A DNA stretch of 64,000 nt from Rahnella woolbedingensis (GTDB taxonomy: Bacteria; Pseudomonadota; Gammaproteobacteria; Enterobacterales; Enterobacteriaceae). Positions 9,384-20,466 of this stretch are shown in pieces. The notes beneath the pieces were generated by a model. It worked only from the letters and a program-made list of their open reading frames with translations. It was not told the DNA's origin and did no database searches. Location: assembly GCF_003602095.1 (NCBI RefSeq), contig NZ_RAHH01000005.1, forward strand, positions 62,001 to 126,000, read 5' to 3'. Numbering within the stretch: position 1 is the first letter of the stretch; the number at the start of each line of letters is the position of its first letter. The position numbers and the translations under genes are program-made.

Positions 9384-9416
9384 CAAAAAAACGGGGTACA
9401 TTTTCATGCACCCCGT
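9384..9416 (-). terminator. Rho-independent terminator of der
   Basis: Read on the minus strand, ACGGGGT pairs with ACCCCGT around a 12-base loop and is followed by seven T. It lies a few bases after the der stop codon and within the leader of the AEC gene, separating the two genes. Confidence 0.8.
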
Positions 9417-9420
9417 CATT

Positions 9421-10905
9421 TTAGGATTTATTTTTCAGGTGCTGCATCAGACGTCGGCGCTTACGCTGCTGGTGCGGAGAAAGCGAGTTTTTCTTGCCTT
9501 CATAAGGGTTCTCACCCTCTTTGAACTGAATACGGATTGGCGTACCCATCACTTTCAATGAACGACGGAAATAGTTCATCAGATAGCGTTTGTAGGAATC
9601 AGCCAGATCTTTCACCTGGTTACCATGGATAACCACGATTGGCGGGTTATAGCCCCCGGCGTGAGCATATTTCAGCTTAACGCGACGACCGTTAACCAGC
9701 GGTGGCTGGTGATCGTCAGCGGCCATCTGCATGATACGGGTCAGTAAGGAAGTGCTTACACGCGTGGTTGCGCAGGTATAGGCTTCGTTGACTGATTCAA
9801 ACAGGTTGCCGACGCCGCTGCCGTGCAGGGCAGAGATGAAGTGGATACGCGCGAAATCGACGAAACCGAGGCGCAGTTCCAGCTGATCTTTCACCTGCGC
9901 ACGCGCTTCTTCGTTCATGCCGTCCCACTTGTTGACGACAATCACCAGTGAGCGCCCGCTGTTCAGAATGAAGCCTAACAGTGAGAGATCCTGATCGGAA
10001 ATGCCTTCACGGGCATCGATGACCAGCATCACCACGTTGGCATCTTCGATCGCCTGAAGGGTTTTGATTACCGAGAATTTCTCCACGGTTTCCGTCACTT
10101 TACCGCGCTTACGCACACCGGCGGTGTCAATCAGAACGTATTCACGTTCGTCACGCACCATCGGGATATAAATACTGTCACGCGTGGTGCCCGGCATGTC
10201 GTATACCACGACGCGCTCTTCGCCCAGAATACGGTTAGTCAGTGTGGACTTACCTACGTTCGGACGTCCTACGATAGCCAGTTTGATTGGCAGAGACTGC
10301 GGGTCGAAATCGTCTTCCACGTCTTCAGGGATTTCATCGCCGGTGCCTTCCTGCTCAGCCCAGTAAGCGGCGTTAGCCTCTTCTTCGGTGAGTTCGACTT
10401 CTACCGGTTTTTCACCCACGAACGGGATCAGAACGTGTTCGATAAGCTGCGTAACGCCACGACCGTGGGAAGCGGCGATAGCATAAACTTCGCCCAGACC
10501 CAGCGAGTAGAAATCGCCTGCGGCGCTGTCAGGATCCAGACCGTCAGTTTTGTTCGCGACCAGGAAAGTGGCTTTTTCACGGCTGCGCAGATGCTGGGCA
10601 ATACCCTGATCGGCAGGCATCAGGCCCGCACGTGCATCGACCATGAACAGCACAATATCCGCTTCTTCGATAGCGAGCAGAGACTGCCCCGCCATGCGGG
10701 TTTCAACGCCGTCTTCGGTACCGTCGATACCACCGGTATCCACGATGATGAATTCATTACCCTCAATTTCGGCACGACCATACTTGCGGTCACGCGTAAG
10801 ACCCGGGAAATCCGCAACCAGCGCGTCACGCGTTTTGGTTAAACGGTTAAATAAAGTGGATTTCCCCACATTCGGGCGCCCTACAAGCGCAACGACAGGT
10901 ATCAT
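9421..10905 (-). CDS. der: Ribosome biogenesis GTPase Der
   Basis: 494 residues, the usual length (E. coli 490). Two tandem GTPase domains are visible. G1 motif GRPNVGKST occurs at residues 8-16 and again at about 212, each with DTGG/DTAG G3 and NKTD/NKWD G4 motifs. The C-terminal KH-like domain ends in a basic tail ([15 protein letters not shown]). Der is essential in E. coli and acts in late 50S subunit maturation. It sits downstream of bamB, as in E. coli. Confidence 0.98.
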   Translation of the reverse strand: MIPVVALVGRPNVGKSTLFNRLTKTRDALVADFPGLTRDRKYGRAEIEGNEFIIVDTGGIDGTEDGVETRMAGQSLLAIEEADIVLFMVDARAGLMPADQGIAQHLRSREKATFLVANKTDGLDPDSAAGDFYSLGLGEVYAIAASHGRGVTQLIEHVLIPFVGEKPVEVELTEEEANAAYWAEQEGTGDEIPEDVEDDFDPQSLPIKLAIVGRPNVGKSTLTNRILGEERVVVYDMPGTTRDSIYIPMVRDEREYVLIDTAGVRKRGKVTETVEKFSVIKTLQAIEDANVVMLVIDAREGISDQDLSLLGFILNSGRSLVIVVNKWDGMNEEARAQVKDQLELRLGFVDFARIHFISALHGSGVGNLFESVNEAYTCATTRVSTSLLTRIMQMAADDHQPPLVNGRRVKLKYAHAGGYNPPIVVIHGNQVKDLADSYKRYLMNYFRRSLKVMGTPIRIQFKEGENPYEGKKNSLSPHQQRKRRRLMQHLKNKS

Positions 10906-11034
10906 TTTGAAGCCTCAGTTTTTTAATATGGTGCAAAACGCAAATAGCTGGCCTGCAGAATTTCAATACAAACCACTATAATTCAAATTGTTACAACGCA
11001 ACCACTCAAAGCCAGTTACGCAGATTTCAGAATA

Positions 11035-11093
11035 CGAAACGGCCCCTGAGCAATTCAGGAGCCGTTTTAAAGCCTGAGATCAACCGATCTCAG
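11035..11093 (-). terminator. Two stem-loops after bamB
   Basis: Minus strand: a perfect 8-base stem CTGAGATC/GATCTCAG (11074-11093) is followed by an 11-base stem ACGGCTCCTGA/TCAGGGGCCGT (11039-11065) and a short T run. They lie between bamB and der, so they probably terminate or attenuate the hisS-yfgM-bamB transcript. Confidence 0.65.
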
Positions 11094-11114
11094 AGCCAGA
11101 CGCAGGTCGCGATA

Positions 11115-12296
11115 TTAGCGGGTGAAGGAGTAAACTTCGCCACCTTTCGCCTGCACGACCAGCTTGTCACTGGCCACAATCGGTCCGCTCAGGAAGCCGT
11201 CACTGTCGACTTTCTGCTGAGCCACAAAACGACCGTCTGTGGTGTTAATCCAGTGCAGATAACCTTCGGAATCACCGACTACGATGTAACCATTATACAG
11301 CACCGGGGCTGTCAGGTTACGGTGCAATAATTCACTCTGACGCCACACGCTGACACCGCCCTGGGTATCAAGTGCCATCACGCGGTCATCCTGGTCAACC
11401 ATATAGATGCGGCCGCCATCGACGATGATGTCGTTGACTGAGCCCACATCACGTTTCCACATGATCTGACCAGAACGAAGATCCATCGCCACCAGGCTGC
11501 CATTATAAGCCAGCGCATACACCGTGCCATCAACGATCACCGGCGTGGTGTCTACATCGCTCAGACGGTCAATTTCAGTGGTACCGGTCGTCTGGGAGAT
11601 ACGTTGTTGCCAGATCAGCTGACCTTCTTTCATCAGCACTGCGCTGACGCGGCCGTTGTCACCACCGACGATAGCCGCACCAAACGCCACGGCTGGAGCC
11701 GATTCGCCACGCAGGGAAAGCGTTGGCATATCGAGGTTAGCTGTCCACTGGATAGTACCATCGGATTCGCTCAGACCCTGCAACATACCGTTGCCGGTGT
11801 GTACCAGAACGAGGCCATCGCTGACAACCGGACGGGACAATGCTTCACCCGCAACTTTGGTCTGCCATGCCACGGTGCCGTCAGTGGTGTTCAATGCATA
11901 CACCACCGCTTTTTCGCTGCCGACATACACATGACTACCCGATACGGTCAGGCCGCCAGAAAGCTGTGCGGAAATGTTCCGGGAGAGGAAGCCGGTCTTT
12001 TCAGACAGGTTAACGCTCCATTTTTCTTTACCGCTGTCGGCGTCGAGTGCTTTAACCACACCAAAACGATCAGCCGCATAGATAGTGCTGTCCTGCCAGG
12101 CCGGACGCAGGTTGGAATAGAAGTCGCCTACACCATCCCCTACGGATTTGCTCCAGACTTTGGTCGGAGTAAATTGATTCTCAACTTTTGGCAGCGGAGA
12201 CATTTTTACCACGTCTTCTTCGCTGTTAAACAATGAACAGCCACTCAGCAGGGCAACAGAAACCCATCCTACCAAGAGTGTTTTACGCAATTGCAT
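11115..12296 (-). CDS. bamB: Outer membrane assembly lipoprotein BamB
   Basis: 393 residues (E. coli 392). The N-terminal lipoprotein signal ends in LLSGC, so Cys20 is lipidated and the protein is anchored in the outer membrane facing the periplasm. The body is an eight-bladed PQQ-like beta-propeller with repeated blade motifs such as ALDADSGKEKWS, ALNTTDGTVAWQ and AMDLRSGQIMWK. BamB assists BamA in inserting outer-membrane proteins. It lies 11 bases after yfgM and is probably cotranscribed with hisS and yfgM. Confidence 0.98.
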   Translation of the reverse strand: MQLRKTLLVGWVSVALLSGCSLFNSEEDVVKMSPLPKVENQFTPTKVWSKSVGDGVGDFYSNLRPAWQDSTIYAADRFGVVKALDADSGKEKWSVNLSEKTGFLSRNISAQLSGGLTVSGSHVYVGSEKAVVYALNTTDGTVAWQTKVAGEALSRPVVSDGLVLVHTGNGMLQGLSESDGTIQWTANLDMPTLSLRGESAPAVAFGAAIVGGDNGRVSAVLMKEGQLIWQQRISQTTGTTEIDRLSDVDTTPVIVDGTVYALAYNGSLVAMDLRSGQIMWKRDVGSVNDIIVDGGRIYMVDQDDRVMALDTQGGVSVWRQSELLHRNLTAPVLYNGYIVVGDSEGYLHWINTTDGRFVAQQKVDSDGFLSGPIVASDKLVVQAKGGEVYSFTR

Positions 12297-12307
12297 CGGG
12301 GTTCCCC

Positions 12308-12928
12308 TTAGCTGGCTAAGTTGTTCAATTTCATACGCAGCACAGTTTGCAGCGTTTGAGAGGGTTTAGAATCGAGTCCTTTGCTGTAGGCTTCACGTGC
12401 GCCTTTTGCATCGCCTTTCGCAAGCAGAACATCACCACGGATGCCTTGCTGCATAGCCGCCCAGCCTTCACCCTTCACGCCATCTAACGTTTTGAGTGCA
12501 TCATCAAATTTGCCTTGTTGCATCTGGATACGAGCCAGACGTAAATTCACCAGCGAGCGTAAATTATCTTCTTTAGCCTGACCTTGCGCCTGAACTAACT
12601 GCTTTTCAGCATTCGCGAAATCTTTGGTCTCAACGAAATGATCAGCCAGTTGCAGGGCAGCAAACACCCCGTAATTATTGTCATTGCTCTGAGCAAACTT
12701 CTCAAGACTGGCCACGCCCTGCGCATTATTGCCAGTCATCGACTGATTCGCTTTCTGGAAAGACGCAGAAGCTTCCGTCAGGGCTGAGTCGTGGTGACTC
12801 TGCCAGAAACGCCAGCCGCCCAGGGCTGCAATACCCAGAACAACGCCGATGGCCAGCGCTTTACCATTTTCGGCAAAGAAGCGACGTACAGCATCAACCT
12901 GTTCATTCTCAGTGGTATAGACTTCCAC
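12308..12928 (-). CDS. yfgM: YfgM, inner-membrane SecYEG/PpiD-associated TPR protein (GTG start)
   Basis: 206 residues, the same length as E. coli YfgM. The GTG at 12928 was chosen because AAGGAG lies 9 bases upstream and the protein then begins VEVYTTENEQVDAVRRFFAE, matching E. coli MEIYENENDQVEAVKRFFAE. An ORF extension to 13006 only runs into hisS. A single membrane span (about 23-42, LAIGVVLGIAALGGWRFW) is followed by a periplasmic TPR-like domain. In E. coli YfgM works with PpiD at the SecYEG exit and affects the Rcs response. It is 13 bases downstream of hisS. Confidence 0.95.
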   Translation of the reverse strand: MEVYTTENEQVDAVRRFFAENGKALAIGVVLGIAALGGWRFWQSHHDSALTEASASFQKANQSMTGNNAQGVASLEKFAQSNDNNYGVFAALQLADHFVETKDFANAEKQLVQAQGQAKEDNLRSLVNLRLARIQMQQGKFDDALKTLDGVKGEGWAAMQQGIRGDVLLAKGDAKGAREAYSKGLDSKPSQTLQTVLRMKLNNLAS

Positions 12929-12941
12929 AGTGTCCTTCTCC

Positions 12942-14216
12942 TTAACCCAACATCGAGGCCAGACGCGCGGCGATTTCGCTCTGCGCCAGCGTTTCTTGCG
13001 TTCCACTCTGCAGGTCTTTTACCACAACCTGCTGATTAGCAACTTCATCTTCGCCTAATACCAGGGCAATGCGTGCACCCCATTTATCAGCACGGGCGAA
13101 TTGCTTTTTGAAGTTACCACCACCGTAGTTAGTCATTAATTTCAGTTCAGGCAATGCATCACGCAATTTTTCAGCCAGTTGCATGGCCGCGCTTTGCGTA
13201 CCGGCGCCGGAAGAAATCACGTAGGCGTCGACAGTTGACGGCGCTTTGAATTCCGGGTTTACGGCCTGAACCAGTAATACCAGACGCTCAAGGCCCATAG
13301 CAAAACCGACTGCAGGCGTTGCACGGCCACCCAGTTGTTCGACCAGACCGTCGTAACGGCCACCGGCACATACGGTACCTTGTGAGCCTAAACTGTTAGT
13401 TACCCATTCGAACACGGTGCGGTTGTAATAATCCAAACCGCGCACAAGTCGCTGATTAACCGTATATGGGATGCCAGACTGCTCTAAAAGTTCACACAGG
13501 CCTGCAAAGTGTTCTCTTGATTCTTCATCAAGATAATCACCCAGCTCCGGCGCATCATTTAATAATGCCTGGATATCCGGATTTTTAGAATCCAGAACGC
13601 GCAGCGGATTGCTGTACATGCGACGTTTGCAGTCTTCATCCAGCTTGTCTTTGTGCTGCTCAAGGAAAGCCACCAGCGCGTCACGATAGTTGGCGCGGGC
13701 TTCCAGTGAACCGATAGAGTTCAGTTCCAGTGCAACGTGTTCAGAAATTCCCAGCGCACGCCACCAGCGGGCAGTCAGCAGAATTAATTCCGCATCAACG
13801 TCAGGGCCTTGCAAGCCAAAGACTTCCACACCCAGCTGATTAAACTGACGATAGCGACCTTTTTGCGGGCGCTCGTAGCGGAACATCGGACCGATGTACC
13901 ACAGACGCTGTTCCTGATTGTACAGCAGACCATGTTCAATTCCGGCGCGCACGCAGCCCGCCGTACCTTCCGGACGCAGCGTCAGGCTTTCGCCGTTGCG
14001 GTCTTCAAAGGTATACATTTCTTTTTCCACGACATCGGTCACTTCACCGATAGCGCGTTTAAACAATGGGGTCTGCTCTACAATCGGCATACGAATTTCG
14101 CTGTAGCCGTAGCTGCCGAGCACTTGTTTCAACGAACCTTCAATACGCTGCCACAGTGCTGTGTCTTCTGGCAGGTAGTCGTTCATGCCGCGAATGGCCT
14201 GGATATTCTTTGCCAC
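12942..14216 (-). CDS. hisS: Histidyl-tRNA synthetase
   Basis: 424 residues, standard bacterial length. Class II motifs are present: motif 2 [15 protein letters not shown], and histidine-specific loops [15 protein letters not shown] and GGRYDGL. Motif 3 is GFAMGLERL. It charges tRNA-His in the cytoplasm and is essential. Its start codon is followed upstream by an ERIC element that separates it from ispG, unlike the tighter E. coli spacing. Confidence 0.99.
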   Translation of the reverse strand: MAKNIQAIRGMNDYLPEDTALWQRIEGSLKQVLGSYGYSEIRMPIVEQTPLFKRAIGEVTDVVEKEMYTFEDRNGESLTLRPEGTAGCVRAGIEHGLLYNQEQRLWYIGPMFRYERPQKGRYRQFNQLGVEVFGLQGPDVDAELILLTARWWRALGISEHVALELNSIGSLEARANYRDALVAFLEQHKDKLDEDCKRRMYSNPLRVLDSKNPDIQALLNDAPELGDYLDEESREHFAGLCELLEQSGIPYTVNQRLVRGLDYYNRTVFEWVTNSLGSQGTVCAGGRYDGLVEQLGGRATPAVGFAMGLERLVLLVQAVNPEFKAPSTVDAYVISSGAGTQSAAMQLAEKLRDALPELKLMTNYGGGNFKKQFARADKWGARIALVLGEDEVANQQVVVKDLQSGTQETLAQSEIAARLASMLG

Positions 14217-14327
14217 GTCAGTTCTCTATCGTTTTATAAAAAATGAACCCGATTATAGGGGTTTTGTGTCCTGTGGTTCAACGCACAGTCTCAATCACCC
14301 CAGTCGGGTTCAATATAATAATGCAGG

Positions 14328-14455
14328 TATACCCGTCATTCTTCGAGTCGCAGATGCGTTGGCTGCCCTCACTCATCCGAACCACTTACCCGGATAAGCT
14401 CATCAGGATTCGTTTGATTGCCGCCTTCCTGCAACTCGAATTATTTGGGTGTAAG
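14328..14455. repeat. ERIC-type element 1 (ispG-hisS intergenic)
   Basis: About 128 bases running from TATACCCGTCATTCTTCGAG to TTCGAATTATTTGGGTGTA. The ends are imperfect inverted repeats, and the central part (ACTTACCCGGATAAGCTCATC) matches the ERIC core in reverse orientation. It lies inside the probable rodZ-ispG-hisS transcript and could form a long hairpin in the mRNA. Confidence 0.85.
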
Positions 14456-14473
14456 TATGACCCGCAACCGATG

Positions 14474-15595
14474 TTACTTTTCAAGATGATTGATAACGAT
14501 ACGTTTACTCTCATCCATAATCGCTGCTTTGGCGCGAATTTTTGCTTCTAACTGATCGATCATATCGGTGTTATCAAAGCGTTCTTTTTGACGGACACCG
14601 TCTTCATAAAAACCGCTTTTATTATGACCGCCGGTCACGCCGATGGTAGAAACCAGCGCTTCGCCCGGACCATTCACCACACAACCAATGATCGAAACGT
14701 CCATTGGCGTGATGAGGTCTTCAAGACGCTGCTCTAACGCATTGACCGTGCCGATGACATCAAACTCCTGACGTGAACAGGTCGGACAGGCAATGAAGTT
14801 GATACCACGGGAGCGGATGCGCAGTGATTTGAGGATATCGAAGCCAACCTTCACTTCTTCAACCGGATCAGCCGCCAGTGAAATACGCAGCGTATCGCCG
14901 ATACCTTCAGATAACAGCAAGCCGAGGCCGATGGCCGATTTAACCGAGCCTGCACGCAGGCCACCCGCTTCGGTGATCCCCAGATGCAATGGCTGAACAA
15001 TTTGTTTGGCCAGCAGACGGTATGACTCAACGGCCAGGAACACGTCAGACGCTTTTACGCTGACTTTAAACTGATCAAAGTTGAGACGGTCAAGAATATC
15101 GACATGGCGCATCGCTGATTCCAGCAACGCCTGCGGCGTAGGTTCACCGTACTTTTCCTGGATATCTTTTTCCAGAGAACCGCCGTTCACACCGATACGG
15201 ATAGGAATATTTTTGTCGCGTGCGCAATCCACCACAGAGCGGATGCGGGATTCGTTACCGATGTTACCCGGGTTAATACGCAGGCAATCTACGCCGTATT
15301 CTGCAACCTGCAGGGCGATGCGGTAATCGAAATGAATATCAGCGACCAGCGGGACGTTAACCTGCTGTTTGATAAGTTTGAATGCTTCAGCCGCATCCAT
15401 TGTGGGCACAGAAACGCGAACAATATCGACACCGACGCGTTCCAGTGATTTGATCTGTGCGACTGTCGCCGCGACATCTGTGGTGCGGGTGTTGGTCATC
15501 GATTGCACTGCAATCGGTGCTCCGTCACCTACAGGCACCTTGCCGACATAAATCCGGGTTGATTTGCGACGGGTAATGGGTGCTTGGTTATGCAT
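14474..15595 (-). CDS. ispG: 4-hydroxy-3-methylbut-2-en-1-yl diphosphate synthase (IspG)
   Basis: 373 residues from [18 protein letters not shown], matching the E. coli start; GGAG lies 10 bases upstream. IspG is a [4Fe-4S] enzyme of the MEP isoprenoid pathway that converts MEcPP to HMBPP. Cluster ligands are visible in [10 protein letters not shown] (two Cys) and [12 protein letters not shown] (third Cys), with a conserved Glu after it. It lies between rodZ and hisS as in E. coli. It is notable that this essential Fe-S enzyme is retained although the isc locus downstream lacks its scaffold genes. Confidence 0.98.
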   Translation of the reverse strand: MHNQAPITRRKSTRIYVGKVPVGDGAPIAVQSMTNTRTTDVAATVAQIKSLERVGVDIVRVSVPTMDAAEAFKLIKQQVNVPLVADIHFDYRIALQVAEYGVDCLRINPGNIGNESRIRSVVDCARDKNIPIRIGVNGGSLEKDIQEKYGEPTPQALLESAMRHVDILDRLNFDQFKVSVKASDVFLAVESYRLLAKQIVQPLHLGITEAGGLRAGSVKSAIGLGLLLSEGIGDTLRISLAADPVEEVKVGFDILKSLRIRSRGINFIACPTCSRQEFDVIGTVNALEQRLEDLITPMDVSIIGCVVNGPGEALVSTIGVTGGHNKSGFYEDGVRQKERFDNTDMIDQLEAKIRAKAAIMDESKRIVINHLEK

Positions 15596-15637
15596 TACTT
15601 CACTCTCCATCGTTGCAATCGTCTGACAAACTGCCGA

Positions 15638-16630
15638 TTACTCGGCAGCTAAGGTCAGGCGCGCAACACGGCTTGATTTTACAAAACGACTTAAATCAAC
15701 CGGCTTGCCCTGGAACTGGATATCAACCGCACCCGGCGCACCGATTTTCAGTTTATACGGCGCAGTGCCCTTCACGCTGAAGGTTTCACCGCCTTTCTTC
15801 ATGCCGCTGAACAGCGTTTTACCTGACGCGTCATCAATCTGGAACCAGCAATCCGCTTTAAAAGTAAAAGTGACCGCTTGCGGATCCGCACCCGCTGCCG
15901 CAGCAGTTTGTGCATCACCGGTTGGCAGACCGTTTTCAGCGGTGGCTGGCTGGCTGGTAGAAACGGCAGCAGGTGCCTGTTCTGTTGGCGCAGTCGTCGC
16001 TGGCGCACTGTTGGCTGTCGCCGCAGGTGCTGTGTTTAACGCAATGCTGTTCTGCGCTTGCGGTGCATTGGCATCAGTTGCTGGCGCAGAAGAAGTATCG
16101 TCTGTGGTCGGTGCTGAATTCGCATTATCGCCCAGAGGAATAGTCTGCCCCTGGCCGTTATCCTGATTCAGCTGTGCCGATGACTGATCGGCCATGGTAG
16201 CGATTTCCTGCTGTTGCGCCTGATGATTTTGCCACCACCACGCACCCGTCAGACCAATCACGACAAACACCACCAGCCAGGTAAAGCCCATCAACCAGCC
16301 ATCGCGTTTTTTGCGAGACTTACCGAGAGAGAACCCTTGCATTGATGCCACTTTAGGCACTTTGATTGGCGCTTGCTTACCGATCAGACCTAATAATTCT
16401 TCTTCAGGTACATGAACCAGCTTGGCATAAGAACGCAGATAACCACGCAGGAAAGTCGGCGCAAGATCGGCCGGCGTCGTTTCTTCTTCGATTTGGCGAA
16501 TAGTTGAGACTTTCAGACACAGGCGTTCTGCAACAGCCTGATGGCTAAGACCTAACTCTTCACGAGCCTGACGCAGACGTTCGCCTGTGGTCAGTTTTGC
16601 ATTATTTTCTTGGGAGGCTTCAGTATTCAT
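15638..16630 (-). CDS. rodZ: Cytoskeletal protein RodZ
   Basis: 330 residues (E. coli 337). An N-terminal HTH of the Xre type (about 15-75, [20 protein letters not shown]) binds MreB. A basic stretch precedes the single membrane span (about 112-133, [18 protein letters not shown]), and a low-complexity Thr/Ala/Pro/Gln linker leads to a C-terminal periplasmic beta domain (about 250-330). RodZ couples MreB to the elongasome to keep rod shape. It overlaps pilW by 11 bases. Confidence 0.97.
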   Translation of the reverse strand: MNTEASQENNAKLTTGERLRQAREELGLSHQAVAERLCLKVSTIRQIEEETTPADLAPTFLRGYLRSYAKLVHVPEEELLGLIGKQAPIKVPKVASMQGFSLGKSRKKRDGWLMGFTWLVVFVVIGLTGAWWWQNHQAQQQEIATMADQSSAQLNQDNGQGQTIPLGDNANSAPTTDDTSSAPATDANAPQAQNSIALNTAPAATANSAPATTAPTEQAPAAVSTSQPATAENGLPTGDAQTAAAAGADPQAVTFTFKADCWFQIDDASGKTLFSGMKKGGETFSVKGTAPYKLKIGAPGAVDIQFQGKPVDLSRFVKSSRVARLTLAAE

Positions 16631-17381
16631 TGGCTAAGAACTGCTGGTACTGTTTAGATTGTGGGTAACTACGCGCAAGTTGCTTACCGTAGCGTTGAAC
16701 GCTATCCGGTTTGCCCGCTAACGCAGCGAATCGAATTTGTAACATGATGCTGTCAGCAGTGGCTGGCAGAACATGTTGATATACATCCAGTAAAAGTTTC
16801 GCCTGAGCGCGGTTCCCTTTCCCAAATTCATTGGTTGCCTCAGTCAGCAGGGGTGCACCTTTATCGGGATCCACTTTCAATGCCCGGCTTAGTAACACTC
16901 GCGCCTCCTCATTCTGATTGGCCTTCAGAAAACAGTAGCCTGCATTTTCCAGACTGTCAGCAGCCTGACCGTAATCAGGCGCATTAGCCGCTGCGCTAAA
17001 CTGCTGTTGTGCCGGTACATACTGCCCTAAACTACACAAAAACGCACCGTAATTATTTAAGACAGTCCCATTTTGCGGCGCCAGCTGCAGCGCTTGCTGG
17101 TAGCGGCTTTCTGCGGCTTTCTGATTGCCGTTTTTTTGCTCGTAAAGCGCCATGCCCAGTTGCGTCCGATAATCCTGCGGCGCACCGTCAACGGCTTTCT
17201 GCAAATTTTGTTTTGCTGCGTCCATGTTCCCTTGATTCAGGTACGCCATACCCAACTCGAGGCGCGTTTGTGCTGCGCCACTGGCCGGTTGCGACTCTTT
17301 AGGTGAACTGGAACAGCCCGCCAGCAAAGCCACAGACATGCCTGCAGCTATCAACATTTTTACACTGCCCTTCATTGTCAT
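16620..17381 (-). CDS. pilW: PilW/PilF-type TPR lipoprotein
   Basis: 253 residues with a lipoprotein signal ending in LLAGC and then several TPR units (for example [20 protein letters not shown] and [21 protein letters not shown]). Annotated in relatives as type IV pilus biogenesis/stability protein PilW (PilF in Pseudomonas), where it pilots the secretin PilQ to the outer membrane. The rlmN-pilW-rodZ order is typical of Yersinia and Serratia. No pilus genes are in this window, so its client here is unknown. Confidence 0.9.
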   Translation of the reverse strand: MTMKGSVKMLIAAGMSVALLAGCSSSPKESQPASGAAQTRLELGMAYLNQGNMDAAKQNLQKAVDGAPQDYRTQLGMALYEQKNGNQKAAESRYQQALQLAPQNGTVLNNYGAFLCSLGQYVPAQQQFSAAANAPDYGQAADSLENAGYCFLKANQNEEARVLLSRALKVDPDKGAPLLTEATNEFGKGNRAQAKLLLDVYQHVLPATADSIMLQIRFAALAGKPDSVQRYGKQLARSYPQSKQYQQFLANEY

Positions 17382-17463
17382 GCTTAATTCCCTTTACCCT
17401 GCCACCGACAACAAAACGGCGGGCTTCACGTCAACGCAAAGTCCCGCACTCACCTTCTGGCGA

Positions 17464-18663
17464 TTAAACGGCTTTAACAGAAATCTGCTGCTCGCCAGCC
17501 ATTTTTTTCTTCAGCGTACGTTTGGTACGATCGATTACATCACCGGCTAACTGACCGCACGCGGCATCAATGTCATCGCCACGGGTTTTGCGCACGATAA
17601 CCGTAAAGCCATAATCCATCAGGACTTTAGAGAAACGATCGATACGACTGTTCGAGCTGCGGCCATACGGCGCGCCCGGGAACGGGTTCCATGGGATCAG
17701 GTTAATCTTGCATGGCGTATTTTTCAGACGCTCTGCCAGTTCGTGTGCATGCTCGGTGCCATCATTGATGTGATCCAGCATAACGTACTCAATCGTCACA
17801 CGACCCTGGTTGGCATTGGATTTGCCAATATAGCGTTCAACCGCAGCCAGGAACATGTCGATATTATATTTGCGGTTAATCGGCACGATTTCGTCACGAA
17901 TGGTGTCGTTCGGTGCATGCAGGGAAATCGCCAGTGCGACGTCAATCATATCGCCCAGTTTATCCAGTGCAGGCACGACACCTGATGTGGAAAGCGTTAC
18001 GCGACGTTTTGACAGACCAAAACCGAAATCATCCAGCATGATTTCCATCGCCGGAACCACGTTATTGAGGTTCAGCAACGGCTCGCCCATGCCCATCATC
18101 ACCACGTTGGTGATAGGACGCGTACCCGCCACTTTTGCAGCGCCGATAATTTTTGCCGCACGCCATACCTGACCGATAATTTCGGACACGCGCAGATTAC
18201 GGTTAAAGCCCTGTTGCGCCGTGGAGCAGAAGGTACATTCCAGCGCACAGCCTACCTGAGAAGAAACGCAAAGCGTCGCACGGTCGCCGTCCGGGATATA
18301 CACGGTTTCGACCAGCTGTCCGCCTACCTGAATAGCCCATTTAATGGTGCCGTCAGTGGAACGTTGTTCTGAAGCGACTTCCGGTGCACGAATTTCGGCA
18401 ACGCGGGCCAGCTTTTCACGCAGCACTTTGTTGATATCGGTCATTTGCTCGAAATCATCGCTGCAGTAGTGATACATCCACTTCATGACCTGATCAGCAC
18501 GGAACGGTTTTTCGCCCATGTTGATGAAGAACTCACGCATTTGTTTGCGGTTAAGGTCAAGAAGGTTAATTTTTGCGGCAGCAGGCGCAACAACGGCGAC
18601 GGCTTCTGCGGAAGTTTGGGTAGTCTCAGACAAGGTTTGCTCGGGCGTGTTGAATTCTGACAT
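17464..18663 (-). CDS. rlmN: Dual-specificity 23S rRNA/tRNA adenine-C2 methyltransferase RlmN
   Basis: 399 residues (E. coli 384), with a slightly longer Ala/Val-rich N-terminus. It is a radical-SAM enzyme with cluster motif [17 protein letters not shown] (Cys-x3-Cys-x2-Cys). The conserved C-terminal Cys in [13 protein letters not shown] forms the methyl-carrying intermediate. It methylates A2503 of 23S rRNA and A37 of some tRNAs. It is upstream of pilW-rodZ in the same orientation. Confidence 0.98.
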   Translation of the reverse strand: MSEFNTPEQTLSETTQTSAEAVAVVAPAAAKINLLDLNRKQMREFFINMGEKPFRADQVMKWMYHYCSDDFEQMTDINKVLREKLARVAEIRAPEVASEQRSTDGTIKWAIQVGGQLVETVYIPDGDRATLCVSSQVGCALECTFCSTAQQGFNRNLRVSEIIGQVWRAAKIIGAAKVAGTRPITNVVMMGMGEPLLNLNNVVPAMEIMLDDFGFGLSKRRVTLSTSGVVPALDKLGDMIDVALAISLHAPNDTIRDEIVPINRKYNIDMFLAAVERYIGKSNANQGRVTIEYVMLDHINDGTEHAHELAERLKNTPCKINLIPWNPFPGAPYGRSSNSRIDRFSKVLMDYGFTVIVRKTRGDDIDAACGQLAGDVIDRTKRTLKKKMAGEQQISVKAV

Positions 18664-18756
18664 GAAAAAATGGCCTCGTTGTTACACGTTATGGCGTATT
18701 GGAAGTGCAGAGCCGGTTGTTTTTTATAAACACCACAAACACATGGCCTGCAAATA

Positions 18757-18796
18757 AATTGCGCCCCGAAGAGGCTGGCTCATTCGGGGCGCAACA
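18757..18796 (-). terminator. ndk terminator: perfect 12-base hairpin
   Basis: TTGCGCCCCGAA and TTCGGGGCGCAA form a perfect 12-base stem around a 12-base loop, followed on the minus strand by TTTATTTG. It lies between ndk and rlmN and probably terminates ndk transcription. Confidence 0.8.
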
Positions 18797-18897
18797 TTGT
18801 ACAAATTTTAGGGCACGGTTGCCATGTTTGGAAAGTGACTGTTACAAAATTCTTGCGAATTTGCGGCACATCTTCCAGCAAAGCTTACCCAAAAATC

Positions 18898-19323
18898 TTA
18901 ACGCGGGCAGATTTCGCTTTCGGTGAAGAAGTAAGCGATTTCGCGTTGTGCAGATTCTACAGCGTCAGAACCGTGAACAGCGTTAGCAGTGAAGCTGTCA
19001 GCGAAGTCTGCACGCAGGGTACCTGCCAGAGCGTTGTCCGGGTTAGTTGCGCCCATGATGTCACGGTTACGCTGAACAGCGTTTTCGCCTTCCAGAACCT
19101 GAACCATGATCGGGCCAGAGGTCATGAACTCAACCAGACCGTCAAAGAAAGGACGGCCTTTGTGTTCTGCGTAGAAACCTTCAGCTTGTTCTTTAGTCAG
19201 TTTCAGCATTTTAGACGCGATGATGGTGAAACCCGCGCGTTCGAAGCGTGCGTAGATAGCACCGATGTCGTTGTTAGCTACGGAGTTTGGCTTGATGATG
19301 GAGAAAGTGCGTTCGATAGTCAT
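18898..19323 (-). CDS. ndk: Nucleoside diphosphate kinase
   Basis: 141 residues, near the E. coli length of 143. The phosphorylated active-site histidine lies in [20 protein letters not shown], and the N-terminal [11 protein letters not shown] is conserved. The enzyme equilibrates NTP and dNTP pools. It is a single gene with its own upstream leader and a strong downstream hairpin. Confidence 0.99.
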   Translation of the reverse strand: MTIERTFSIIKPNSVANNDIGAIYARFERAGFTIIASKMLKLTKEQAEGFYAEHKGRPFFDGLVEFMTSGPIMVQVLEGENAVQRNRDIMGATNPDNALAGTLRADFADSFTANAVHGSDAVESAQREIAYFFTESEICPR

Positions 19324-19506
19324 GAAAAAACCTCTGTCTGACTTTTATAGGTAGGGCCGGTTAATTTAATGTTATACCTGCCGTAAAATGGCGGTGATTA
19401 TAGGGAGCGAAGTTAAGATTGCCTACCCGAATCACAACATTTAATTAAAAAAATGTGTGATTGATTCACTATCGAACCTAAACCGCACATTTCTCTTAAA
19501 CAAAAC

Positions 19507-19533
19507 AAGGGCAAAACGGCGTTCTGCCCCTGA
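19507..19533 (-). terminator. sseB terminator
   Basis: Minus strand: GGGCA and TGCCC pair around an 11-base loop and are followed by TTGTTTTG, just after the sseB stop codon. Confidence 0.65.
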
Positions 19534-19535
19534 TT

Positions 19536-20399
19536 TTATGCCTGACCTGACGACGGAATAATGTTCCGCAGCCAACTGCCCCATTTGCGCTGATAGAATG
19601 GCTGGGTGTGGCTTATCAGATAATGGCTGATACCGCGTTCCTTTTCAGAAACGATACAGAAATCCACCGGACGATCATCTGGAGACGTTTCGCTCGCCAC
19701 ATTGCCCGCCTCGCGGATCAGCGCGTCGATTTCCTGCTCATCGCCATCCGCTTCCACACCAATCAGCAGGTTCGGCTGGTCGTCTGCGGCTTTATCGTGG
19801 ATCAGCGCCATAAACGCGCGGCGCACCGGCTTCTTCTGTGTGAACAGCGTGGTCAGTGCGTCGATCATCGCAGACGGATATTCCTCCGGCTTGCCAATCA
19901 GCAGCTGGCTCTCTTTATCCAGCACCAGCTCCGACGGCGCATGCAGCCCGCCATTGCTCAGCAACAACGTGACTTCGTTCGGGGTGAATTCCTTGCCGTA
20001 TTCCGACTTCGGATTCAGAAACAATTCTTCCCCTTGTGTCATTTCAAACAACACGCGGGCGGGCAGCGCGACAAACGCCTGCTCATCCGGACTTTCACCG
20101 GCGCTGGCTTTTTCCAGGACATCTACCGAAGAAAAGAAAGGAATGATTGAACTGCCGTCCTGCTTTTCCCAGTGCAAAATATTCAGTTCACTGCCTGCGG
20201 TGATCGCCACACTGCCCTGCTTTTCAGCGTCATCCTGCCCCGCATCACCCAGCACAAAAACGGTGGATTCCAGCAAGGTTTGATAAAACGCCGGACGCCA
20301 GGCCGGTGCGGTGACAGACAGGCGAAGCAGGCGCTCCAGCTCGTTTTCACCGTCGGTCGCCGCCGCGCCAGCAGGAAGATGATCGTGTGGGACACTCAT
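19536..20399 (-). CDS. sseB: SseB (enhanced serine sensitivity protein)
   Basis: 287 residues from MSVPHDHLPAG; the frame extends further upstream but GGAG precedes this ATG. It matches the E. coli SseB family in its N-terminal NELERLLRLSVTAPAWRPAF and C-terminal HYLISHTQPFYQRKWGSWLRN. The gene was found because multicopy expression changes serine sensitivity, and its biochemical role is unresolved. It is downstream of pepB as in E. coli, but an ERIC element separates them. Confidence 0.93.
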   Translation of the reverse strand: MSVPHDHLPAGAAATDGENELERLLRLSVTAPAWRPAFYQTLLESTVFVLGDAGQDDAEKQGSVAITAGSELNILHWEKQDGSSIIPFFSSVDVLEKASAGESPDEQAFVALPARVLFEMTQGEELFLNPKSEYGKEFTPNEVTLLLSNGGLHAPSELVLDKESQLLIGKPEEYPSAMIDALTTLFTQKKPVRRAFMALIHDKAADDQPNLLIGVEADGDEQEIDALIREAGNVASETSPDDRPVDFCIVSEKERGISHYLISHTQPFYQRKWGSWLRNIIPSSGQA

Positions 20400-20466
20400 G
20401 ATTCTTGACTCCGGTAATGGTATAAAACGGGGCGCCATTAAGCGCCCCGTTGTACAAACAATGACT

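Noticed and set aside
15638..16166. Alternative ORF of 153 residues opposite rodZ
   Set aside because: Antisense to the Thr/Ala/Pro-rich linker of RodZ, whose repetitive codons create long false frames.
19608..20283. Plus-strand ORFs of 180 and 193 residues opposite sseB
   Set aside because: Both lie antisense to a recognised gene and have low-complexity, non-protein-like composition.
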